Shown here in pieces: positions 41,480 to 49,961 of a DNA stretch of 64,000 bases. The notes beneath the pieces are model-generated. The model ran no database searches and was not told the origin of the DNA. It worked only from the letters and a program-made list of their open reading frames with translations. Source of the stretch: DASWTL01 sp966250385 (GTDB lineage: Bacteria; Bacteroidota; Bacteroidia; Sphingobacteriales; Sphingobacteriaceae); the NCBI GenBank assembly GCA_966250385.1, contig CBINHC010000002.1, forward strand, positions 1 through 64,000. Reading direction: 5' to 3'. Both the position numbers and the translations under genes were made by a program. The first letter of the stretch is position 1. The number at the start of each line of letters is the position of its first letter.

Positions 41480-41914
41480 TTACTCAATGGCAATCATCTT
41501 CTTCTGGGGCTGGGCCTCGGAAGATTTCACCAGGGACAGATGAAGCACCCCATCCTGATAGCGCGCCTTTATATCCTCCTGCTTCACTGTTTCGGGCAGC
41601 GTAAACGTGCGGCTGAACGAAGCATAAGAGAATTCACGCCGGGCATAATTGGCCTTTTCCTCCTCCGACTCCTTCTTGGATTCGGCACTGATGGTGAGCA
41701 GCCCCTTGCTGTCCAGGTCTACTTTGAAGTCCTGCTTCTGAAAACCGGGAGCAGCCACCTCAATCTCAAACGTCTTATCGGTTTCCTTGATGTTGACCGC
41801 TGGAAGCTGATCCCCGTTATTGAACGGAGCCCGGAATCCGAAATCGTTGCTCCAGAAATCCTCCAGCATGGAGCTAAAGGTCGGAAATCTGGATGGTCTC
41901 ATTAGTGTATTCAT
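41480..41914 (-). CDS. Small heat-shock protein (Hsp20/alpha-crystallin)
   Basis: This 144-residue chaperone has the alpha-crystallin domain at about residues 40-135: LPAVNIKETDKTFEIEVAAP near 40, GFQKQDFKVDLDSKGLLTIS and the closing ARYQDGVLHLSLVK with the G-x-L motif. It forms large oligomers that hold unfolded proteins. It has a promoter with two tandem stress operators, which resembles the placement of the DosR-controlled alpha-crystallin of mycobacteria. Confidence 0.92.
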   Translation of the reverse strand: MNTLMRPSRFPTFSSMLEDFWSNDFGFRAPFNNGDQLPAVNIKETDKTFEIEVAAPGFQKQDFKVDLDSKGLLTISAESKKESEEEKANYARREFSYASFSRTFTLPETVKQEDIKARYQDGVLHLSLVKSSEAQPQKKMIAIE

Positions 41915-41935
41915 AACATTCCTTTTTGCTTGGGT

Positions 41936-42000
41936 TAAAGTTCCGGAGAAAACCCTGGCTGTAACTTGACTGGCGTTAACGGACCACCTGATTCTCGTCA
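41936..42000 (-). promoter_or_regulatory. Tandem stress-regulon operators and promoter of hsp20
   Basis: On the plus strand TGACTGGCGTTA (centre 41972.5) and TGATTCTCGTCA (centre 41994.5) are 22 bases apart. The minus-strand -7 GAACTTTA ends at 41936, 36.5 bases from the nearer centre; transcription would start about 15 bases before ATG 41914. The distal operator sits inside a larger inverted repeat (GACCACCT/AGGTGGTC) close to the stop of the upstream gene. Confidence 0.8.
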
Positions 42001-42015
42001 GAGGTGGTCACCGGT

Positions 42016-42927
42016 TCAGGTCTCTTCATCCTTGTCCGGTAAGTAAATACTGGTGAGCAGCGGACGCGATCCCTGGATGTCGATCAGCGCCCGCAAACGT
42101 TCAAGGGCCGGGAGAAGGACCTCCCGTTCTGCTGGGCCCGGAGACGATTGCAGCTGTTGCAGCGCATCCGCTATTTGTTCCCGCAGCTGCCCGGCAAGCC
42201 GGTGCCGGTCCAGTTCCTGGACTTTAAATCCCAGCACGAATTCCGCCATCTCGTCAGCGCTGCCGGCCAGGCGGTTCAGGATCTCCAGGAACGCCAGCAT
42301 CAGCGGTTCGTCGGTCAGCCGGGGATAACGTACAGCATGGTCTACTTCGCCCCAGGACTCCTCAAAAATAGTCCTGACCTGGACTTCCGCCTTGAACTCC
42401 CGGTTACCTACGGCCGTTCCGACCAGGTAGTGTACCGACCTGTACCCATGCGGGTGGACCCTGATCCGGCAACCGCGGCTGATAAACTCCTGAAGCAGCG
42501 GCTCGGGGTCGCCGGCCCGGACATTCGCGACGGGAGGTTCGAGTTGATCATAGTGTTTCTGAAGAATTTCATGGACCTCGTACCAGTGGGATTTGACCAG
42601 GTGCAGGACACGGATACCGATCAGGTCCGTAATCAGGTCCTCGTAATTAGCACAGGTAATGATCAGGGACGGGTCCTTTAGCCGGTACCGGACTATCTTG
42701 GCGATCAGGTGCTCAGGGTCCTTTATCCTGTACTTCAGGGCGTGCACGATCCCGAACCGCAGCAGCGACCGCAGGACACTGATTCCTGCTTCATCGTATT
42801 CGCCGGACTTTGCCCGGAAATCCGACTCGATCTGAAGCAGGTCCCGGTAGGAGATGCCGGCATGAAGCAGGTCCGCGGGCCTGAAATTATAGTCCCTCAG
42901 AAACTGCTCCTCGGATTTTGCCTCCAT
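42016..42927 (-). CDS. RelA/SpoT-type nucleotide synthetase domain protein
   Basis: This 303-residue protein has a RelA/SpoT synthetase fold without hydrolase or TGS domains. The motifs are IKDPEHLIAKIVRYRLKDP near residue 75, ITDLIGIRVLHL near 105, HGYRSVHYLVG near 160, EVQVRTIFEESWGEVDHAVRY near 185. A helical C-terminus follows. By family such small alarmone synthetases make (p)ppGpp from ATP and GTP or GDP; the activity here is inferred. It lies 47 bases after the unknown helical gene and shares its stress promoter. The start ATG is preferred over GTG three codons upstream. Confidence 0.85.
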   Translation of the reverse strand: MEAKSEEQFLRDYNFRPADLLHAGISYRDLLQIESDFRAKSGEYDEAGISVLRSLLRFGIVHALKYRIKDPEHLIAKIVRYRLKDPSLIITCANYEDLITDLIGIRVLHLVKSHWYEVHEILQKHYDQLEPPVANVRAGDPEPLLQEFISRGCRIRVHPHGYRSVHYLVGTAVGNREFKAEVQVRTIFEESWGEVDHAVRYPRLTDEPLMLAFLEILNRLAGSADEMAEFVLGFKVQELDRHRLAGQLREQIADALQQLQSSPGPAEREVLLPALERLRALIDIQGSRPLLTSIYLPDKDEET

Positions 42928-42974
42928 CTTCTGCACTTAAGATTTCATGATCGCTCCAATAACGGGTAAGAAGT

Positions 42975-43460
42975 TCAGTCACCGCCTTCCAGTTCGGACT
43001 CTGAGATAGCGAAGAGCTTTTTCTTCAGCATCCTTAGTTCCCTGTTGAGGATGCGAAACACGGAGCACAGGCGTTCGTGCTCCTCGGTCAGACTTTCCGA
43101 CGGGGCCCTGTTACCCCTGCAAATCATCTCCTTGAGCCGGATATCCAGCAGCAGCCGATGTCCGGCAGTTTGCACCTCAAGCACTCTCCGCTTCATTTCA
43201 AGCCGTTTAAGGGCAGCGTGAATTGACTCCAACCACCCGGATACCGTGCTGCCGGCCGAGCGCCGGAACATGACCAGTACTTTTCTCAGGAACCGCAGCT
43301 CGGCGCGGAGCAGGTCCATGACCCGCAGCCAGTCACATGCCTCGACGTAATACCCTTCGACCGTCTTATATTCACTGCAGCCATACGAGTAGTCTTTAGT
43401 GTACATGTTCAGTCTAATTTTGGCATTTGCCTCCCCTAAGAATCGCGGGACGTTCATCAT
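42975..43460 (-). CDS. Helical protein of unknown function, about 161 aa
   Basis: I do not recognise this protein. It is basic and almost all helical (EACDWLRVMDLLRAELRFLR, KKLFAI) with no membrane helix. The frame extends upstream to ATG 43493, but the predicted -7 element (43477-43484) lies inside that extension, so translation most likely begins at 43460 (or the next codon). It is the first gene of an operon with the RelA/SpoT-type gene. Confidence 0.6.
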   Translation of the reverse strand: MMNVPRFLGEANAKIRLNMYTKDYSYGCSEYKTVEGYYVEACDWLRVMDLLRAELRFLRKVLVMFRRSAGSTVSGWLESIHAALKRLEMKRRVLEVQTAGHRLLLDIRLKEMICRGNRAPSESLTEEHERLCSVFRILNRELRMLKKKLFAISESELEGGD

Positions 43461-43476
43461 GCCTGCCCTAAAACCG

Positions 43477-43541
43477 TAAAGGTGGACAACCATTCCCGGC
43501 CTGTAAATGATGACCGTTAGCCTGGCACCTGATTCTTGTCA
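43477..43541 (-). promoter_or_regulatory. Tandem stress-regulon operators of the RelA/SpoT operon
   Basis: TGATGACCGTTA (centre 43513.5) and TGATTCTTGTCA (centre 43535.5) are 22 bases apart. The minus-strand -7 CACCTTTA ends at 43477, 36.5 bases from the nearer centre. Confidence 0.78.
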
Positions 43542-43574
43542 ATTGCGGGACACTGGAACCGGCGGCCGTGCCGG

Positions 43575-43639
43575 TAACCATTGTCAGCTGAACGTATGAT
43601 GACAATCAGCCGCGAAGCAGCGGAAAAGGCTCATCTTTG
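43575..43639 (+). promoter_or_regulatory. Tandem stress-regulon operators of the D-lactate dehydrogenase gene
   Basis: TAACCATTGTCA (centre 43580.5) and TGATGACAATCA (centre 43602.5) are 22 bases apart. The -7 CATCTTTG ends at 43639, 36.5 bases from the nearer centre. The transcript would have a leader of about 90 bases before ATG 43735. Confidence 0.78.
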
Positions 43640-43734
43640 AACGATCCGTCTCCCGTGCGGTTCTGTCCGGTCTCCAGGGACGACGCCACCCTTCGGATTC
43701 TTAGCAATGAATTCGGGCTTAACTGATCTGCGTC

Positions 43735-44727
43735 ATGAGGATAGCGTTTTTTTCCACCAGGAGTTATGACGAAGAATACTTTAACCGGTTCAACAGCACG
43801 CATGAACTTAAATATTACCCCTTCCCCCTCAATGCGGACACCGCCCATCTGACGGAGGGTGTCCGGGGAGTATGCGTTTTTGTTAACGACACGCTTGACA
43901 GGGCCGCCTTATCAGTCTTATCATCGCACGGCGTGCAGTTCGCTGCACTGCGGTGCGCCGGCTTCAACAATGTTGACCTCGCGGCCGCGGCCGCATTCAG
44001 GATCCGGGTGGCCAGGGTCCCGTCCTATTCCCCGCATGCCGTGGCGGAGCATGCGGCGGCACTGATCCTAACGCTGAACAGAAAAACGCATAAAGCCTAT
44101 AACCGCATCCGCGAAAACAACTTCTCGATAGAAAGACTGGCCGGGTTCAATCTATATGGAAAAACAGTCGGAGTGATCGGGACCGGCCAGATCGGAACCG
44201 TCTTCTCGGAGATCATGCTGGGATTCGGGTGCCGGGTAATCGCCTGTGACCTCCGGCCGGATGATGTGTTAGCGGCAAAAGGCGTCACCTATACGGGACT
44301 GGATGAACTGTTTGGCCGGTCAGACATCATTTCGCTCCATTGTCCGCTCACCCCGCAGACCAGACACCTGATCAACAAAAGCAGCCTGGAGAAGATGAAG
44401 CCGGGGATCATGCTGATCAACACGAGCAGAGGAGCGGTCATCGACACCCCGGAAGCCATTCAAGCGCTCAAGAGCGGCCGGATCGGCTATCTTGGGCTCG
44501 ACGTCTACGAGCAGGAGTCCTCGCTGTTTTTCCAGGACCTCTCGGAAGAAATCATTCAGGACGAGATGATCTCCCGGCTGATGACCTTTCCCAACGTGCT
44601 GATCACCTCGCACCAGGGCTTTTTCACGAGGGAGGCGCTGGAACAGATCTCCCTGACGACGCTTGGGAACTTTACGGATTTCGATCGTGGTGCCCCCTGC
44701 GCGAATGAAATTTTTGCTGAGCCATAG
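43735..44727 (+). CDS. ldhA: D-lactate dehydrogenase (2-hydroxyacid dehydrogenase)
   Basis: This 330-residue NAD enzyme reduces pyruvate to D-lactate, an outlet for electrons when respiration stops. The NAD loop GVIGTGQIGTVF near residue 150, the catalytic R in LINTSRGAVID near 233, E near 262, and the H in VLITSHQGFF near 294 are present. The N-terminal half has AALRCAGFNNVDL. Length is normal. It has its own tandem-operator promoter, and the following Usp gene starts 160 bases after it without an obvious promoter. Confidence 0.92.
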   Translation: MRIAFFSTRSYDEEYFNRFNSTHELKYYPFPLNADTAHLTEGVRGVCVFVNDTLDRAALSVLSSHGVQFAALRCAGFNNVDLAAAAAFRIRVARVPSYSPHAVAEHAAALILTLNRKTHKAYNRIRENNFSIERLAGFNLYGKTVGVIGTGQIGTVFSEIMLGFGCRVIACDLRPDDVLAAKGVTYTGLDELFGRSDIISLHCPLTPQTRHLINKSSLEKMKPGIMLINTSRGAVIDTPEAIQALKSGRIGYLGLDVYEQESSLFFQDLSEEIIQDEMISRLMTFPNVLITSHQGFFTREALEQISLTTLGNFTDFDRGAPCANEIFAEP

Positions 44728-44887
44728 CGTGTTGCATGAAGACGATCTGCTGACGGGCTGCAAACTGTTTATTTTGAACGCTGAAACGAATGCTTCATGA
44801 AAATTCCGGTTTTCCGGGCTGTACTGGAAGGGACGGGTAATACGCAAACCGGCAGGCAGGCATTTCGTTCATATTAAAAAACAGACG

Positions 44888-45715
44888 ATGATACTTGTCC
44901 TCCTTACCGACTTTTCGGAGGCTGCCGCAAACGCTGCCCATTATGTCGCAGCCATGAGCGGGCAGCTGCCTGTGGACAAGGTGGTTCTGTACCATTCGCT
45001 TGAACCTGCACACCTGGCCACGGAGCTTCCATTGGCCGGACGGCACCATCTGTATGAGGAAAGCATGCAGAAACTGGAGCAGCTTCGCATCGTGTTCGAA
45101 AGCCATCTACCGCCCGGAACTCCGGTCAGCATACTGGCCGATGAACGTACCCTGGAGGTTGCCACCCCGAAGATTGCGAGGGAGAACCATGCTGAGCTGC
45201 TGGTCATGGGTAGCCGGCCCCGGCGAGGTATCGCAGAAGCCCTTTACGAAGGCATGGCAGGTTTGATTGCTTCGGCCGATCCGGTCCCGGTCCTGATCAT
45301 TCCTGCCGGTCTTCAATTTAGTCGCATCCGGAACATCGCCTTTGCATCCGACCTGGAACCTGATGCGAACCGTATACCGGTCAAACAGATCGGGCGCTTC
45401 AAGGCGCTTCTGCAGGCCCGGCTCTTTGTGATCCATACCTATGACGGGGAAGATATCCCGGCCGCCGGCAGGATCGCACCCAAACAGCAGGCATTATATG
45501 CCTTGCTGGATGATCAGGAATCTGAAATTCACTACCTGCCGAAGAAACACGTCGCTGAGGCGATCATCCGGCTTACGTGGCAACACGAGATCCACCTGGT
45601 GATCACCGTTCCCGGTACGCATTCCTTCCCGGGGAGCTTGTTTCACTCGGACATCTCCAGGTCATTGATCTCGCGGTCTAATATTCCTGTGCTGATTCTG
45701 CATCCGGAACCCTGA
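44888..45715 (+). CDS. Universal stress protein, two Usp domains
   Basis: This 275-residue protein has two Usp folds. It starts MILVLLTDFSEAAANAAHYV; domain 1 ends with the nucleotide-binding VMGSRPRRGIAEALYEGMAG, and domain 2 begins IAFASDLEPDANRI. It is more diverged than the other two in the cluster. It overlaps the convergent LOG gene by 38 bases at the 3' end. Confidence 0.85.
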   Translation: MILVLLTDFSEAAANAAHYVAAMSGQLPVDKVVLYHSLEPAHLATELPLAGRHHLYEESMQKLEQLRIVFESHLPPGTPVSILADERTLEVATPKIARENHAELLVMGSRPRRGIAEALYEGMAGLIASADPVPVLIIPAGLQFSRIRNIAFASDLEPDANRIPVKQIGRFKALLQARLFVIHTYDGEDIPAAGRIAPKQQALYALLDDQESEIHYLPKKHVAEAIIRLTWQHEIHLVITVPGTHSFPGSLFHSDISRSLISRSNIPVLILHPEP

Positions 45716-46439
45716 TCCTGTAGCCGTGCTCAAACAGCCAGCGCGTCGCCCGGGTCTTTTGCGGCTGCAGGTTGAAGCCCCTGATGCACTTTTCGCGCAG
45801 CAGCTCCACCACCTCTTCCACCGAATCGGTGATCAGGTAAAGTCCAGCATCCTTTTCGCCGATGGTGCCTGCTGTTTTCATTCGGATGATCTGCGCTTCC
45901 AGTTCGGTGTAGTATGCGCTGCAAAAGATCACGATCGGAAAGTTCCGGATCTTTTTCGTCTGGATCAGGGTCAGCGCCTCAAAATATTCATCCATGGTCC
46001 CGTATCCCCCGGGCATCACCACGAAAGCGTAGGAATACTTTACCAGCAGGATTTTCCGGACAAAGAAATGTTTGATGGTTACCCAGTTGTCCAGGTATCG
46101 GTTGGGAGTCTGCCCGGCGGGCATGACGATATTGCACCCTACGGACCTTCCGCCCACATCCCTGGCCCCGCGGTTGGCGGCCTCCATCAGCCCCGGGCCG
46201 CCACCGGTCATGATTGTAAAGCCCAGCCGGGCGACTTCGGAAGCCAGCTCCCGCGTTCGCCGGTAATATTCATGATCCTCCGTGAAGCGTGCGGAACCGA
46301 AAAAGGTCACGCAAGGCCCCACGAAGTGCAGTGCACGGAATCCGCGGATCAGCTCAACGAGGATGCGCAGCGTAAACTTCAGCTCTTCCCAGCGCGACTG
46401 CGGCCCGGCCAGAAACCTGATCTCCTGTGCGGGCTTCAT
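45678..46439 (-). CDS. LOG-family protein (TIGR00730)
   Basis: This 253-residue protein has the LOG Rossmann fold: FFGSARFTEDHEYYRRT near residue 50, TGGGPGLMEAANRGA near 85 and the signature VVMPGGYGTMDEYFE near 150. Related enzymes remove ribose 5-phosphate from nucleoside monophosphates (cytokinin activation in plants) or from NMPs in general. A role here in nucleotide salvage or signalling is likely but unproven. Its ATG overlaps the PEP synthase stop, so both are one transcript. Confidence 0.88.
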   Translation of the reverse strand: MKPAQEIRFLAGPQSRWEELKFTLRILVELIRGFRALHFVGPCVTFFGSARFTEDHEYYRRTRELASEVARLGFTIMTGGGPGLMEAANRGARDVGGRSVGCNIVMPAGQTPNRYLDNWVTIKHFFVRKILLVKYSYAFVVMPGGYGTMDEYFEALTLIQTKKIRNFPIVIFCSAYYTELEAQIIRMKTAGTIGEKDAGLYLITDSVEEVVELLREKCIRGFNLQPQKTRATRWLFEHGYRIRVPDAESAQEY

Positions 46440-48835
46440 ACGGCCTGCAGTGAACTGTTTGCCGCCCGCGGGATGACCGAGTTGATGGTATCGATGCCTC
46501 TGAGCAGGGCGTCCGGATTAAATGAGATACTGTCAATTCCGCACTCCACCAGGAATCGTGCAAATGATTCAGAGTCGCTGGGTGCCTGACCGCATAAACC
46601 GATCTTCTTATGCAGTGCCCGGGCCTTCTCGAGCATCATCCGGATCACGGCTTTGCTGGCAGGATTTTCCTCGTCGAACAGCGAACTGATGATGGCCGAA
46701 TCGCGGTCAATCCCCAGGGTAAGCTGGGTAAGGTCATTGGATCCTATGGAGAACCCGTCAAAGACTTCAGCGAACTCCTCTGCAAGCAACACGTTGCTCG
46801 GAATTTCGGCCATCACATAGATCTCAAGGCCATTTTCCCCCTGCCGGAGTCCGTAGCCGGCCATCAGGTTTACTACTTTCCGGCCCTCTTGCGGTGTACG
46901 GCAGAACGGGATCATAAGCTTCACATTCGTCAGTCCCATCTCCTCCCGGACGCACTTCATCGCTTCACACTCCAGCCGGAAGCCTTCCCTGTACAGGTCA
47001 TGGTCATACCGGGAGGCGCCCCTGAACCCCAGCATGGGATTCTCCTCAAGTGGTTCGAACTGCCTTCCGCCTATCAGGTTAGCGTATTCATTTGTCTTAA
47101 AATCACTCATCCGAACGATCACTTCCCGGGGGTGGAATGCCGCAGCTATGGTTGCGACACCTTCGGCCAGTTTTTCCACGAAATACTTCTCTTTATCAGG
47201 ATATCCCCGGGTGAGCGATTCGATGGTCCGGCGTTCGGATTCATCTTTGATCTCGTGGAACCTGATCAGCGCCATCGGGTGGATCTGCACATAATTACTT
47301 ATAATAAATTCTAGCCGCATCAGTCCGACGCCGTGACAAGGATAGGCTGCCAGCTGAAATGCCTTTTCAGGTTCCCCGATGATCAGCTTCACTTCAGGAC
47401 GTTCCGGCAGCGTTGTTCTGGAAAAGTCGTGCCGGGTCTCCGCCCACTTCAGGGCGTAGCGGTATACGCGCCCGCGCTTTCCTTCGGCACAGGAGACCGT
47501 AACCATTTCGCCGTCCCGGATGCGTCGGGTCGCATCCTCCGTACCTACAATGGCGGGTACACCAAGTTCCCGGGCCACGATGGAAGCATGACTCGTCCGG
47601 CCGCCTTTGTCGGTTATGATCGCAGCGACCTTTTTCAGGATCGGATCCCAGTCGGGACTGGTCAGCTCGGTAACGAGCACATCGCCGGGCTCAAGTTTTT
47701 CGGCTTCATCGGGCGAACGGAGGATCCGTGCCCGGCCGGCAGTTACCTTGCTGCCGATGGCTTCCCCGGAAGCAAGGACTTCGCCCTTCTCCAGCAGCTT
47801 ATACTCGGTGATCATCGCGGTCCTCCTGGTGCTGAAAACGGTCTCCGGCCGCGCCTGCAGGATAAAAAGCCGGCCCGTACCGCCGTCCTTTGCCCATTCA
47901 ATATCCATGGGCTTCTGATAGTGTTCTTCAATGAGCAATCCCCATTTTCCAAGCGTTGTCACCTCTTCGTCCGGGAGCACAAACTTTTCTCTAAGATCTG
48001 CCGGGGTCTCGATATTTTCAGTCGGAGCATCGGCTCCCTCCCGGCCGTAGACCATCATAGCCGTCTTACTGCCCAGCTTCTTCCTCAGCAGGGCATGATG
48101 ACCGGTTCTCAGGGCCGGCTTAAACAAAAGAAACTCATCCGGGGTGACCGATCCCTGGACGATATTTTCTCCCAGGCCCCATACGCCTGACAGATGCACC
48201 ACCTCGCGGAAGCCGGACTCCGGCTCCAGGGTGAAGCAAACGCCGGAACAGCCGCGGTCGGCCGAAACCATGGTCTGCACCCCCACGGACAACTGCACCT
48301 TGTCGTGCTCGAACCCCTGATCCTCCCGGTACTTGATCGCGCGGTCGGTGTAAAGGGATGCGAAGCACTTCTTCACCGCCTCGAGCAGGGCATCGGGTCC
48401 CTGGATATTCAGGTAAGATTCATGCTGACCGGCAAAACTCGCCGAAGGGAGGTCTTCAGCCGTAGCGCTGCTGCGAACCGCCACCCGTTCGCCGCCGGTC
48501 CGGGACAGGTCCCGGTATGCCGCCAGGATCAGGTCTGCCAGATCATTGGGCATCCGTGCCGTCAGAATCAGTTCGCGGAGCTCATGGCCAATGGCCGCCA
48601 GATTCGAATACCCGGGTCGTTCCAGCTGCTTGAGAACATTTTTGTGAACGCCATCCAGCTTGTTATGAGCGATAAAGTGACGGTAAGCATCGGCGGTTAC
48701 TGCGAATCCGTCCGGCACAGCTATTCCCCGGGATGAAAGCTGGCTGAACATCTCCCCCAGTGAAGCGTTCTTCCCGCCTACCTGGGGAATATCATTGATC
48801 GAGATAGAGTCGAATTTTTTAATGTACGTTTCCAT
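46436..48835 (-). CDS. ppsA: Phosphoenolpyruvate synthase
   Basis: This 799-residue enzyme converts pyruvate and ATP into PEP, AMP and phosphate. The N-terminal ATP-grasp domain (VGGKNASLGEMFSQL, VRSSATAEDLPSASFAGQHE), the phosphohistidine motif GGRTSHASIVARELGVPAIV near residue 415, and the C-terminal TIM-barrel with the GLCGQAPSDSESFARFL motif near 755 are present. ATG 48835 (METYIKKFDS) is preferred over the GTG upstream, since the predicted transcription start lies between them. PEP synthases are repeatedly seen in low-oxygen regulons. Confidence 0.95.
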   Translation of the reverse strand: METYIKKFDSISINDIPQVGGKNASLGEMFSQLSSRGIAVPDGFAVTADAYRHFIAHNKLDGVHKNVLKQLERPGYSNLAAIGHELRELILTARMPNDLADLILAAYRDLSRTGGERVAVRSSATAEDLPSASFAGQHESYLNIQGPDALLEAVKKCFASLYTDRAIKYREDQGFEHDKVQLSVGVQTMVSADRGCSGVCFTLEPESGFREVVHLSGVWGLGENIVQGSVTPDEFLLFKPALRTGHHALLRKKLGSKTAMMVYGREGADAPTENIETPADLREKFVLPDEEVTTLGKWGLLIEEHYQKPMDIEWAKDGGTGRLFILQARPETVFSTRRTAMITEYKLLEKGEVLASGEAIGSKVTAGRARILRSPDEAEKLEPGDVLVTELTSPDWDPILKKVAAIITDKGGRTSHASIVARELGVPAIVGTEDATRRIRDGEMVTVSCAEGKRGRVYRYALKWAETRHDFSRTTLPERPEVKLIIGEPEKAFQLAAYPCHGVGLMRLEFIISNYVQIHPMALIRFHEIKDESERRTIESLTRGYPDKEKYFVEKLAEGVATIAAAFHPREVIVRMSDFKTNEYANLIGGRQFEPLEENPMLGFRGASRYDHDLYREGFRLECEAMKCVREEMGLTNVKLMIPFCRTPQEGRKVVNLMAGYGLRQGENGLEIYVMAEIPSNVLLAEEFAEVFDGFSIGSNDLTQLTLGIDRDSAIISSLFDEENPASKAVIRMMLEKARALHKKIGLCGQAPSDSESFARFLVECGIDSISFNPDALLRGIDTINSVIPRAANSSLQAV

Positions 48836-48851
48836 GGCCGTAATCTTAGCC

Positions 48852-48916
48852 ACAATTTAGGCTTCCGGCCCGCAGCTCTGCATGACCGGTGTTAGCAATG
48901 AGGCTGATCGTGGTCA
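48852..48916 (-). promoter_or_regulatory. Tandem stress-regulon operators of the ppsA-LOG operon
   Basis: TGACCGGTGTTA (centre 48888.5) and TGATCGTGGTCA (centre 48910.5) are 22 bases apart. At 36.5 bases from the nearer centre the minus strand reads TAAATTGT, a weak -7 that matches the consensus in its first six positions. Transcription would start about 10 bases before ATG 48835. Confidence 0.75.
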
Positions 48917-49006
48917 CCGGGAGGGCGTAAGATACCATAACGTCAGTTGTGCGTTTGTTTGCCGTCCGGCTCAATGATCCGCTGGTCCCCGGAACCGGCT
49001 GATGAG

Positions 49007-49771
49007 TCACCGTTTCTCTAAGGGAATGATCAGGACATAGCCCGGCTGCCGGTTGTTCATCCCGGGCAACAGCAGAAATGCAGGATCCCTGCCCCTGAAG
49101 ATTTGTTCCTTCAGCCAGGGATACGCAGCATATCCGACCCTGGCAGACAATATCCCGACGCCGGCACCGGCTACGACATCGCTGAACCAATGATCATTGT
49201 TCATCAGCCGGAGGGTTCCCGTAGCTGCTGCAACCGCATAACCTCCGTATGCAATCCACGGAGATTCGTCCTGGTACTCCTGCCGTAAGAACTCGGCGGC
49301 AAGAAAAGCATTGGCTGTGTGGCCGGACGGGAACGACCGATTGTCCAGTCCTGAGGGCCGCAGCCGGTGTGTCTTGTCCTTCAGCGCATCAACGGAAAGA
49401 CTGCTCAGCGTATTTGCGATCAGATAGACGCCGGTCCGGTCAATGAACCTGTGTTTACCTTTCACCCCCATCAGTTCCAGGGCGTACACGGCTGCAACCG
49501 GTGTGTACTGAAGCTTGCTTTCGATAGTGGTCGAGAAGTTCGGGTAATGTTCGACGATTTCGTGGTGGAAATGCCTGTCCGCGGCCTCCAGCCGGTCTTG
49601 GCTGAGCGCCGCAAACCCATAGCTGATCAGCAGCGCGGGCACCGCGTATGCCGGTAACCGGGCTGACCTGATTGCGGGCCGATCCGAAAGCGTATCGGCG
49701 CCGGTCGTATCCTGCCCTCTCGTGAAACCCGCGAGCGTAAGGAGGCCCAGTAGAAGGAGGACTGATCGCAT
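49007..49771 (-). CDS. PAP2-family phosphatase
   Basis: This 254-residue exported or membrane protein has a signal peptide (MRSVLLLLGLLTLAGFTRG) and the three PAP2 motifs: KDKTHRLRP near residue 130, PSGHT near 147, and RLMNNDHWFSDVVAG near 185 with the catalytic histidine. Such enzymes dephosphorylate lipid phosphates or undecaprenyl pyrophosphate in the periplasm. It lies upstream of ppsA on the same strand but has no obvious shared promoter. Confidence 0.88.
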   Translation of the reverse strand: MRSVLLLLGLLTLAGFTRGQDTTGADTLSDRPAIRSARLPAYAVPALLISYGFAALSQDRLEAADRHFHHEIVEHYPNFSTTIESKLQYTPVAAVYALELMGVKGKHRFIDRTGVYLIANTLSSLSVDALKDKTHRLRPSGLDNRSFPSGHTANAFLAAEFLRQEYQDESPWIAYGGYAVAAATGTLRLMNNDHWFSDVVAGAGVGILSARVGYAAYPWLKEQIFRGRDPAFLLLPGMNNRQPGYVLIIPLEKR

Positions 49772-49961
49772 GACGATATACTATCCGTACATCATTAACG
49801 CCGGCGGATCGCCGATATTTCGGCGGGCAGTAATTCAGGGCGGTACGGCATCCTGTCCGGCATCAGCGGGAGACAGTCTCCTTTCCCGGGAGAACAGGGC
49901 GCCGAGCCATTAGCATTTTGAAAATTAATCACCGACATTTGCATCCCAATTTAATCGGAAC

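Noticed and set aside
43458..43493. Upstream ATG of the helical protein gene
   Set aside because: The predicted -7 element of its own promoter lies within this extension, so the mRNA would not contain that ATG.
44728..44887. Stress operator in front of the Usp gene at 44888
   Set aside because: No TGAY-N4-RTYA site with a -7 element at 36.5 bases was found; the gene may be read from the ldhA promoter.
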